A DNA stretch of 64,000 nt from Lucinisca nassula. Taxonomy: Eukaryota > Mollusca > Bivalvia > Lucinida > Lucinidae. The notes beneath the pieces are model-generated. The model did no database searches. It saw only the letters and a list, made by a program, of their open reading frames with translations, and had not been told where the DNA came from. This document shows, piece after piece, positions 1-8,623 of this stretch. Location of the stretch: the NCBI GenBank assembly GCA_963580285.1, contig OY757023.1, positions 89,491,108 through 89,555,107 on the forward strand, in the 5' to 3' direction. The stretch's first letter is position 1; each line of letters opens with the position of its first letter. The position numbers were made by a program, and so were the translations under genes.

Positions 1-899
1 TTTCAAAATTGCCTAAATCATTCCACTCCGTTAAACAAAATGGCCGCAAGAGCTAAAAATAGAAAAACCTTTAAATGACATCTCCTCCTAGGCAAATGGC
101 CTGATTTGAAAATAATTTCACAGATATGTTCCTTGAGTAAGCCTCTTTCAAAATTGCCTAAATCGTTCCACTTCGTTAAACAAAATGGCTGCCAGAGGTA
201 AAAATAGAAAAACCTTTAAATGACATCTCCTCCTAGGCAAAGAGCTCGATTTGAAAATAATTTCACAGGAATGATCCTTGAGTGACCCTCTTTCAAAATT
301 GCCTAAATCGTTCCACTCCGTTAAACAAAATGGCCGCCAGAGCTAAAACTAGAAAAAAACTTTAAATGACATCTCCTCCTAGGCAAATGGCCCGATTTGA
401 AAATAATTTTGTAGGAAAGTTCCTTGAGTGACCTTCTTTCAAAATTGCCTAAATTGTTATGTCCCGTTAAACAAAATGGCCCCCAGAGCTAAAAATAGAA
501 AAACCTTTAAATGACATCTCCTCCTAGGCAAATGGCCCGATTCGAAAACAATTTTACAGGAATGTTCGTTGAGTGACCCTCTTTCAAAATTGGCAAAATG
601 GTTCTGCTTCATTAAACAAAATGGCCACCAGAGCTAAAAATAGAAAAACTTTTAAATGACACCTTCTCATCTCGAGGCAAATGACCCATTTTCAAAATAA
701 TGGTTTTTTTTTTTCAAAATAATTTCCCAGAAATTTTCCTCTATTGCTGCTAAAATGGTTCCACTACAATGAAAAATGGCCTCCAAACATAAAAGACTTT
801 GATCCACATCTCCTTAAAACAGTGAATCCTTCATTTCCATAAGCTTTGAAACATCTTGGATTCAGGTGAGCGATTCAGGGCCATCATGGCCCTCTTGTT
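1..899 (+). repeat. Diverged ~145 bp minisatellite element, 3' end (Helentron/HINE-like architecture)
   Basis: The word TTTCAAAATTGCCTAAAT recurs at about 1, 147, 291, 437 and 582, a 144-146 bp period, each time followed by an AAAATGGCC..CAGAGCTAAAA block. The array ends with CAGGTGAGC, then the perfect hairpin GGGCCATCATGGCCC (876-892) and TCTTGTT. The same order of core repeats, CAGGTGAGC, hairpin and TCTTGTT ends the element at 8624-11590, so this is the right-hand end of the same family; its left end lies outside the window. No coding potential is seen. Assignment to the Helentron/HINE class is inference from architecture. Confidence 0.7.
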
Positions 900-1434
900 A
901 TCTTCAATGCATACTCCTATGTCATGTGTACACTTTTGGAGCCAAATACAGCTTCAGAACTTTGTGAAAATGGTCGTTTTCATTCGTGTTTACCCTTCGC
1001 TCTGAACATGTGTTCGGAATTTCTGTTCTAAAAATAAATCTGTCACTTTACACATACATTGCGACAGTATCGTCTCTGAGTGTAGTTACTTATGGCATGG
1101 TATTCAGCGTCATATTTTTTCCGATTCAGGCATGGCCTAAGCAAACAAGGCCAAAAATGAATGTCGCATAACGTCATATATGGGGATTCTATTTTTGTCA
1201 CAAACTAAAAATAGATCTAACTAGTGTTCGAAACCTAGTTAGGGAATCCCTCTCAAACTCATTTACCTGTCACCATAATTGTTCGCATTTTTCATAAAAT
1301 GCATTCATTTGTATTGTTTTTAAAAAAAATATCGGCTATATGTATTTTATTTTTGGAAGCATTTTTTCCAGATAGCTCAATAATGCACCTTTAAGGGTTA
1401 GAAGTAATGAATGTACATAGTATAGCACACCCAT
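900..1434. other. No gene recognised
   Basis: AT-rich sequence with only short open frames in several phases. No domain, RNA or clear repeat family recognised. Confidence 0.5.
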
Positions 1435-1980
1435 ATGAACAAGTCCATGAAATGAAGACCCCCCCCCCCCCCTATACCCCACTTTATATAGAGAAAACTT
1501 GGATTTATGGGGGTATACATTATTTTTCTAATTTTTGCCCCAAGGTTGGCAAAAAGCCAGTCAGTATGAGTATTGACCGGGCCGGTGGTTAAAACCGGTC
1601 ATTACTGGTCAATACTGGTCGATTGGTGGTCATTTAAATCACTGAATTATATGCATCTGTCCTGTTGCTAAACTGGTCTTAAAAGCTTACCCCCTACATC
1701 ATGTACATGATGTTAGACTATAGTTTCATCAAGACAAAAAAGTTTTTATTAATAACAGTAATTATTTGAGGTATTTTTTATTTCATCAAAATTTGCCCCC
1801 AAGACATTGGTTGTGGGTACTCCTTACAACCACCTCATTGAGGCGGTTCTAACGAGCCTCTCACAACATACGTTTGCAGTATTTATAAGGAAAATATCAC
1901 GGATTTTCATCAGAAAAGTAGCCATTTTGGCGATGTGAAAAAATGCACTATGTCGCACAGGTGTGTTATCGTAATGGATT
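1435..1980 (-). repeat. Degenerate MITE of the CATTACGAAAACACGCC family (family W)
   Basis: Read on the minus strand the block runs from ATTACGATAACACACC near 1975, through ATGGCTACTTTTCTGATGAA, a decayed AACCGCCTCAATGAGG palindrome (1831-1855), to the trailing segment ending TATATAAAGTGGGG (1478-1491). The same order of blocks occurs at 16795, 24170 and 27343. It has diverged and is interrupted, including a C10 run at 1460. Confidence 0.55.
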
Positions 1981-2303
1981 CCATTTTTACACTAAACAAC
2001 AGTGATTGATTCTTTTCCATAACACCGAAATTTTGGTACAGAAATGTTCCCTTTGATTTTATTAAAAAAGTGCAACCCTTTCTTGAGGTTTTTGTTCAAA
2101 AATAAGAGTTAAAGATGTTTGAACTTCTGAATAGCTGTCTCACCAGCTAACATTGATGCAGAATGCTTATGACATCAAAAGTCGCGTATAGGTGTCCTTG
2201 TGGGACAGATGTCATCACTAACAAGCTAACACAGGGAAGCTAACACAGGTATGTGAGAAAATTCTCTCTCATGTGTCTCTGGACACGCCTTTTTGTGATG
2301 AAA

Positions 2304-2646
<343 letters not shown>

Positions 2647-2689
2647 AAATGCTTGCATTGTATAGACATTTATCAGTTACCCCCCATAT

Positions 2690-3147
2690 ATATTGCATTT
2701 TATCACACTGACCTGATAAAGATATGCTATCTCAGGACAAGTGAGCTTATCACATCAACGTGATATTTCACTTTTATGAATGAACGGAATACTGGAGAAA
2801 AATGGCAAAAAGTTTATATTTACTGAAAAAATTGGAAAAATTACATGAAAAAAATATCATAGGAAAATTTACGGTCAGATTATACTAAATATATGGACCG
2901 ATTATTGCAAACTTCTGGATATAATCGATAACTGATCGTAAATTGCGTATTTAAAGAGTGAATAAGGGGATAAACTGATAAATAGAATACCAGATTCGTG
3001 TCATTTGTTATGAAGTCTATCAGGCTCGGCTTTGAGAACGCATGTAGAATCGCTCGGCAAGCCTTGCGATTCTACAAGCGATCTTGAAGCCTTTCCTGAT
3101 AAACTTGATATCAAAAGACACGAGCCTGGTATTCTCTATCTTATAAA
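2690..3147 (+). repeat. Dispersed repeat (family Y) with palindromic right part
   Basis: Positions 2690-2900 match the reverse complement of about 25960-26175 (shared words include ACCTGATAAAGATATGCTAT-like sequence and a CGGAATACTGGAGAA-like block). Positions 2860-3145 match the reverse complement of about 22057-22320 (shared CGATAACTGATCGTAAATT). The stretch 2976-3147 is an imperfect inverted repeat: GATAAATAGAATACCAG.TTCGTGTC on the left and its complement ending at about 3147. No coding capacity. Confidence 0.6.
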
Positions 3148-3277
3148 ATGTTTGAATTGTATGGACACAAGATTTATAGCAACAATTGTCTTTCATATTG
3201 CAGATATAAATAGTCTTACACTAGAACCCCTTTATAACGCTATTCATTGTAACATAGTTTTGGATATGATGGGTTAA

Positions 3278-3782
3278 CCCTATCCTGCTGTTCATGACAA
3301 CCCCTACCTTTGCAAACAGTGTAGATCCAGATCAGATGGCTTCTGAAGAAGCCTTATCCTGCTGTTGAAGCTGTTCACAACAACCCCTACCTTTACAAAC
3401 AGTGTAGATCCAGATCAGATGGCTTCTGAAGAAGCCTTATCCTGCTGTTGAAGCTGTTCACAACAACCCCTACCTTTGCAAACAGTGTAGATCCAGATCA
3501 GATGGCTTCTGAAGAAGTCTTATCCTGCTGTTGAAGCTGTTCACAACAACCCCTACCTTTGCAAACAATGTAGATCCAGATCAGATGGCTTCTGAAGAAG
3601 CCCTATCCTGCTGTTCACAACAACCCCTACCTTTACAAACTGTGTAGAACCAGATCAGATCTGATCAGAATCTACACTGTTTGACGTTCAGTTTGTGAAT
3701 TTGCAGGAATAAATTACATCAAGCAATCTGACTGGTTCAAAGTCTGAAATGGGTGTGGCTAAATTATTCAGCGGGACAAGGG
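3278..3782 (+). mobile_element. TTAA-flanked MITE with internal 83 bp tandem amplification
   Basis: TTAA at 3274-3277 precedes CCC, and GGG (3780-3782) is followed by TTAA (3783-3786), the CCC/TTAA layout of piggyBac-type ends. Inside, GTAGATCCAGATCAGATGGC recurs at 3321, 3404, 3487 and 3570 (83 bp period) and a variant lies at 3644. The single-copy relative at 7733-7937 is 205 bp, so this copy has grown to 505 bp by repeating its hairpin half. Family assignment to piggyBac is inferred from ends and target only. Confidence 0.7.
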
Positions 3783-4310
3783 TTAAAGATGGCTCCCAAA
3801 ATGTATAGAGGTATAGAAAATTACCATTTGTGGTTGTCTTTCCAGATATACATTTTGTTTGGATATGCATGTACCGTAATGAAAGGCGTTTTCTTTGCCA
3901 TGTCAGGGGTGGAGGCAGAGAATAATGGAAGCCAGAACTGATAATGTATGTTAGCTTTTTTCCTCGGCCAGACATTCGAAAACAGGGCTGTGCTCTGACA
4001 CATTTGGCAGTCGAAATTGGCAACACGTCATCACATACTAGAGCCCGTCTTTGGTCTGATTCCTGCACTCAAAATTCTAAAATCGCTATAGAACTGTGTT
4101 TCTTAGGACAAACGCTGTACCTTGGGTGCGATTTGTGCCTTCCTCCGATTAAGAGTTCAGTATATTCCCATTGGTCAGCTGACACCTGTCGAATTGGCAA
4201 GTGCCAGCACATTGGAGGCCCTGGGAAGAGCAGTTCATAAACTAATCCCATTTAGCGAGATGGGGGTAGCCCCTATGTGCTTTTAGCGCCCGGTTACCTT
4301 ACAAAATCTA
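3783..4310. other. No gene recognised
   Basis: Short open frames exist on both strands (the longest 126 codons, minus, 3688-4068), but they overlap the repeat at 3278-3782, have no recognisable domain and look accidental. Confidence 0.5.
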
Positions 4311-4314
4311 TCAA

Positions 4315-4535
4315 GTCAAGTCAAGTACCGTAATGACACTATGTATTGGGACTGACAGGCCTAAGCAAACGGTGCCAACACAGATCAGACTGCTCCAGAA
4401 GATCAGGGTCTACACTGCTTGTCATTCTGTCAGCACTTTTTGGACTTATTACCGGATTGTGATTTTTTTTTTTTAATTTTAGGAGAATTACATCAAGTCT
4501 TTAACATGTCTGAATTTTAAGTAAATCGACCTGTG
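4315..4535 (+). repeat. Dispersed palindrome-bearing repeat (unit X)
   Basis: Carries TATTGGGACTGACAGGCCTAAG followed by a CAGATCAGACTGCTCC..GATCAGGGTCTACAC arm pair. The same block recurs at 8370-8600 and 27185-28500. No coding capacity. Confidence 0.6.
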
Positions 4536-4542
4536 GTTTTAA

Positions 4543-4735
4543 CCCATTGTATATGGGAAAGCCCTTAAAGGGTACCTTGACAAAGAGTGCAGGCTCAGAT
4601 CAGATGCCGAAGAATGTGGCGTCTGATCAGGGCCTGCACTATTTGCTAACAGAATTTTCCACCAAAAATAGAATGCAAAACAAAAAATTAGGCCTGACAC
4701 CCCTTATATAACAACTGAACTTGTCCTACATATAG
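4543..4735 (+). repeat. TTAA/CCC palindromic MITE, left part
   Basis: TTAA (4539-4542) then CCCATTGTATATGGG, followed by a hairpin built from CAGATCAGATGCC..GGCGTCTGATCAGGG. The right terminus is not recognisable, so this copy is truncated. Confidence 0.5.
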
Positions 4736-4748
4736 CAATGGAAGAGTC

Positions 4749-5047
4749 GGCCGCCGCCCAACGGGGCTTGAAGAAATAGATGGGCTGCATGATGCTTCCA
4801 AGCAGAGCTGAAACTGACCGCACACAAGTACTGGTAAACAGCTTAGAGGATCTCAGCCTGCCCAGGCAAAGTGGTCTGACTTGGACTGTCTATGCTTTTA
4901 AACCCTATTGGTTTCATTGGGCGACAGATCTTGAGATGTCATTTCATCTCAACTTCAGGTAAAAGTCCCACAAAATTGGAAGCAACGTCTCCAAAATGAC
5001 CTTTACAGTGTTGACAGGGTCGATAAACCTCAAATCAAACAAAACAG
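4749..5047 (+). mobile_element. SINE-like retroposon, family A, with 10 bp target duplication
   Basis: The 299 bp element begins with GCCGCCCAACGGGGCTTGAA and ends in GATAAACCTCAAATCAAACA. TGGAAGAGTC flanks it on both sides (4739-4748 and 5048-5057). The orientation is taken from the A/C-rich 3' tail. It matches copies at 12278, 15578, 37876, 47445 and 49285. No protein is encoded. Confidence 0.85.
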
Positions 5048-5093
5048 TGGAAGAGTCCACTAGCATACAATGGGTAAAACAACTTATATAATG

Positions 5094-5265
5094 GACTCCA
5101 TAGCCTAGTGATTATGAGCACTGACTCTAGTAGGTCCCTCACACTGTGGTTTTGAGTCTCGCTGTGATCACTTAGTTGAATATGCACACTGTTAAACACC
5201 AGTGGTCAGTCATAATCACATGGACAGCAGCAATAAAAGCCTGGCAGTATTATTAACTTTTTGCT
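5094..5265 (+). repeat. Possible degenerate tRNA-related SINE head
   Basis: TCCATAGCCTAGTGATTATGAGC resembles a polymerase III A box region, and GGTTTTGAGTCTCG about 50 bp on resembles a decayed B box. No tail or target duplication is visible. Weakly supported. Confidence 0.35.
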
Positions 5266-5338
5266 GATAGATATACAGTTGGCCTTATAAATTGCTGAAG
5301 TACACATTTTGCTAAATGAAAGTGTCTGAGATTGTTAA

Positions 5339-5539
5339 CCCATTTAGTACCCTGGCAAGCAGTGCAGGCCCAGATCAGAAGCCGCAGAACGCGGCGTCTA
5401 ATCAGGGCATCCACTGTTTGATAAAAGTCCAGTCATTTTCGAATTAAATTTTGATGAAAAACGCAGCCTGACACTCCTAAATTTCGAAATGGACTCCTGC
5501 CATTGATAAGGAGGAAGATTCCATTTAGTACAGAAAGGG
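5339..5539 (+). mobile_element. TTAA/CCC palindromic MITE
   Basis: TTAA (5335-5338) then CCCATTTAGTACCCTGG; the right end AAAGGG is followed by TTAC (5540-5543). Core hairpin: CCCAGATCAGAAGCCGC / GCGGCGTCTAATCAGGGC. The element is about 200 bp, non-coding, and is directly abutted by another partial copy at 5544-5650. Confidence 0.75.
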
Positions 5540-5543
5540 TTAC

Positions 5544-5650
5544 CCATTTTATATGGGAAACCCAAACAAACATGACATTGGCAAACAATGTAGGCCCAGA
5601 TCAGAGTCCACAGAATGTGGCATCTGATCAGGGCCTCTACTGGTTGCAAA
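5544..5650 (+). repeat. Partial TTAA/CCC palindromic MITE
   Basis: Starts CCATTTTATATGGGAAACCC directly after the previous copy and carries the GGCCCAGATCAG..CTGATCAGGGCC arm pair. The right end is lost. Confidence 0.6.
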
Positions 5651-5689
5651 AATGTTCAAATTTTTTTTCGGCGGTTCTAATGACTTCCC

Positions 5690-5810
5690 ACAATCTATCT
5701 TTTGAGCAGTTACATGAGAAATAGCAGGTTTTTTCATCTGAAAAATCTTTGTTTTGAGCAGTTATTTGAGAAATAGCAGGTTTTTCATCTGAAAATTTTC
5801 ATTTTGTGAT
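5690..5810 (+). repeat. ~65 bp tandem duplication
   Basis: TTTTGAGCAGTTA..TGAGAAATAGCAGG.TTTTCATCTGAAAA appears twice in succession (about 5699 and 5753). Non-coding. Confidence 0.8.
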
Positions 5811-6118
5811 GGTAGAACTTTCATTATATTTGAATAGGCATGTTTTCATAATGGTTGTATTTTCAGTATTAAATTACACTTAGTTGCATTTAATAGACTT
5901 TTATTAAATTTGAGTTTGTTACTTGCGTTTATGTTTTATCAGAACCTGTACAAGGATGCACAAAGAGATGCACCAAAACCTCTTTTTAACACTGATGAAA
6001 CACGGTTTTGGCTATAAAAGTGGTTAAGTGGTTTAAAGATGGATACTGAATGTGTATAAATTTTTGTAGACTAGTCTATGCATTTTTGTTTGGATATACA
6101 GATGTAACAAGGCTTTTT
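5811..6118. other. No gene recognised
   Basis: AT-rich; nothing supportable. Confidence 0.5.
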
Positions 6119-6746
6119 GTTATGCCCCCCACCATTCAAAGAATGGTGCCCCCCCCACCATTCAAAGAATGGTGCAAGGGCATACAGCATTGCCTGTCCA
6201 TCCGTTTGTTCATTTGTTTGTCCGTCCGTAACTTAAAGACAGTCAATAACTTTCTTATTTTTTGATGGATTTTGAAATTACTTGGCATAAATGTAAACCA
6301 TCATAAGACGATGTATCACGCACAAAACCCAGGTTCGTACCTCAAGGTCAAGGTCGAACTTAGAGATCAAACATCAAAAAAGGGTCCAAAACTTAAACAC
6401 GGTCAATAACTTTCTTATTTCTGGATGGATTTTGAAATTACTTGGCAGAAATGTAAACCATCATCAGACAATCTGTCTTGCGCAAAACCCAGGTCTGTTC
6501 CTCCAATGAGGTCAAAGGTAAAAAAAAAAAGGTCCCAAACTTAAACACGGTCAATAACTTCCTTATTTCTGGATGGATTTTGAAATTACATGATAGAAAT
6601 GTTAACTATCATGAGTCAGTCTGTTGCATGCAAGTCCCAAGTCCGTATCTGTAAGGTCAAAGTCATACTTTGCAGTCAAAGGTCAAATACTAACATCAAC
6701 ATGTTTTCGGGCAGGGGGCATCCGTGTCCTGTGGACACATATCTAG
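6119..6746 (+). mobile_element. Minisatellite-core element with Helitron-like 3' hairpin and CTAG end
   Basis: Starts near TTATGCCCCCC, followed by two copies of the perfect hairpin CACCATTCAAAGAATGGTG (about 6131 and 6157). The core is a ~155 bp repeat: AAACACGGTCAATAACTT with TGGATGGATTTTGAAATTAC at about 6260, 6424 and 6570. It ends in GGGGGCAT, the perfect hairpin GTGTCCTGTGGACAC (6724-6738) and CTAG (6743-6746). A 3' hairpin a few bases before CTRR is the known Helitron terminus; the placement is inference. No Rep/helicase is present, so it is non-autonomous. Confidence 0.6.
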
Positions 6747-6849
6747 TCTATCATGATTTTGGATATGACATGGTTTAAAGATGGATCCCCAAAAATGTTT
6801 TGGTAGTATTGAAAAAACATATTAAATGGTCATTTTAATGACCCTGGAA

Positions 6850-7290
6850 TCAAAGATTCGGGGTTGGGGGCATATAGTTTTTGGTCAGTCTGTCTGTCCA
6901 TCTGTTTGTCCGTCCGCAAAAACCTTAACATTGGGCATAACTTTTGAATGGTTACTGATAGGGCTTTGATATTTCACATGTGCATTCCCTGTCACAAGAC
7001 CTTTCCAGTGGTACCATCATTTTTGACCCCTTGACCTTGACATTGACCTACTTTTTGAAAACTTTAACATTGGCCATAACTTTTGATTGGTAAGTACATC
7101 ACATTTTCATTCTTTGTCACAAGACCTTTCCAACGGTACCATAATTTTGACCTTGTGACCTTGACTTTGACATTTGACCTACTTTTCAAAACCTTAAACA
7201 TTGGCCATACTTTTTGATTGGTTAGTGATAGGGCTTTCGTATTTCGCATGTGCTGTCCGGGGGCATCAGTATTTCACAAACACATCTTGT
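6850..7290 (+). repeat. Diverged tandem repeat related to the preceding element type
   Basis: Opens with GGGGGCATATAG and TGTCTGTCC-type words, then repeats AACATTGGGCATAACTTTTG (about 6928, 7065, 7197) with ACAAGACCTTTCCA between, a ~130 bp period. Ends near GGGGGCATCAGTATTTCACA. Non-coding. Confidence 0.6.
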
Positions 7291-7478
7291 TCTGTATAAG
7301 CTATGATATCCCGAAAATGTATAGATTATAGAGAAAAATGACCATAAATAGTCATTTTTCTACACAGTCTATCCATTTAACCCGGTTGTTAAACTAACAC
7401 AGTTTTGGCTTTGGACCCAGCAATCAAGTTATAAAGAGGTTGTGGTGTGTTGTACTAGCCCGAGCAGCCCTGATGGGC

Positions 7479-7700
7479 CTCCGTGGCCTGATTGTTAGGA
7501 GCGCTGACATTTAATCATTAGGTCTGGATCTCAGTGCCGTAGTTCACGCCTTGTACTTACAGCATTCAGTGGGCGGCATGGCTTGAGATGTCATTTCATT
7601 CATCTAAATGTTGAGTGAAAGCCCCACAAAATTGGAAGCAACGTCTCCAAAATGACCTATATAGTGTGGACGGGGATGTTAAACCTCAAATCAAACAAAA
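7479..7700 (+). mobile_element. Chimeric SINE: tRNA-like head joined to family A 3' body
   Basis: GGCCTCCGTGGCCTGATTGTTAGGAGCGC at the start resembles the tRNA-like head of the minus-strand SINE at 12612-12771. From about 7568 it switches to the family A 3' body (GGGCGGCATGGCTTGAGATG ... GTTAAACCTCAAATCAAAC). The family A 5' half is absent. Confidence 0.55.
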
Positions 7701-7732
7701 CAGCATTCTGTGACTTGTAATCAGAGTCTTAA

Positions 7733-7937
7733 CCCTTATCTTGCTGAATATTCATTTAAGCCACACCTTTTTCTTTCTATCTACCAATCAAATTACTTGT
7801 TGTAATTTATTGCTACAAATTCATAAACTGAATGCCAAACAGTGTAGATCCTGATCAGATGGCTTCTTCAGAAGCCATCTGATCTGGATCTGCACTGTTT
7901 CCAAAGATAGGGGTTGTCGTGAACAGCAAGTTAAGGG
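7733..7937 (+). mobile_element. TTAA/CCC palindromic MITE, complete copy
   Basis: Perfect TTAA on both sides (7729-7732, 7938-7941), termini CCCTTATCTTGCTG and AAGGG. The central hairpin pairs GATCAGATGGCTTC with GAAGCCATCTGATC. At 205 bp, this is a clean reference copy for the subfamily amplified at 3278-3782. Confidence 0.85.
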
Positions 7938-8102
7938 TTAACTGTTTGTCATTGCTAGGCATATTTGAGTCAACTAATTTGATAAACAACATGGCCCTGA
8001 ACCTGGATTAAGACTTCCATTTATCCCTGAAATTCCTGTACTTTGAACAAAAAGTGTGACATCTGATCTTGATCTACACTGCAAATGTCCCAGTTTTGAG
8101 AC

Positions 8103-8329
8103 ACTAGTCCTATCTAGTACCAGAAACCCCAAAACGGGTATCCTGGCAAACATTGCAGGCCCAGATCAGACGCGGCAGAACGTGGCGTCTGATCAGGGCC
8201 TCCACTGTTTGCTAAAACTTCAGTCATTTTCCAAATCAATTTTGAAGGAAAAAGAACCCAACACCCCTACATTTTGAAATGACCTCCTGCTATATATAAG
8301 GAGGAAGATTCCATTTGGTTCAAAAAGGG
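8103..8329 (+). mobile_element. TTAA/CCC palindromic MITE
   Basis: Ends with AAAAAGGG and TTAA (8330-8333). The left end, around CTAGTACCAGAAACCCC, has lost its TTAACCC. The hairpin CAGATCAGACGCGGC / GTGGCGTCTGATCAG is central. Same subfamily as 5339 and 38361. Confidence 0.65.
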
Positions 8330-8369
8330 TTAAGAATTTGAATATGAAAAAAAAAGAGAAGGAAGAAAA

Positions 8370-8600
8370 TCAGCACTTCAAGGTACTGTAAGCATCCTAA
8401 GTATTGGGGCAGGCAGGCCTAAGCAAACAGTGCAGACTCAGATCAGACTGCTCCTGAAGAAGCACTCTGATCAGGGTCTACACTTAGCAATTTCTCAGTA
8501 GGTTTTTGACTCCTTGCTGGATAGTGAAACAAATTTGTTAAAATTTTAGGAGAATTTCAGCAATTCCTCCAGATGTCTGAATTTTTAGGATTTTTATGGT
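8370..8600 (+). repeat. Unit X repeat
   Basis: TATTGGGGCAGGCAGGCCTAAG and the arm pair CAGATCAGACTGCTCC..CACTCTGATCAGGG. Matches 4315 and 27185-28500. Confidence 0.6.
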
Positions 8601-8623
8601 ACATGACTTGTGGATCCATTTTT

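Noticed and set aside
3321..3660. CRISPR-like regular hairpin repeats
   Set aside because: Adjacent 83 bp units are near-identical along their full length; it is a tandem expansion inside a MITE.
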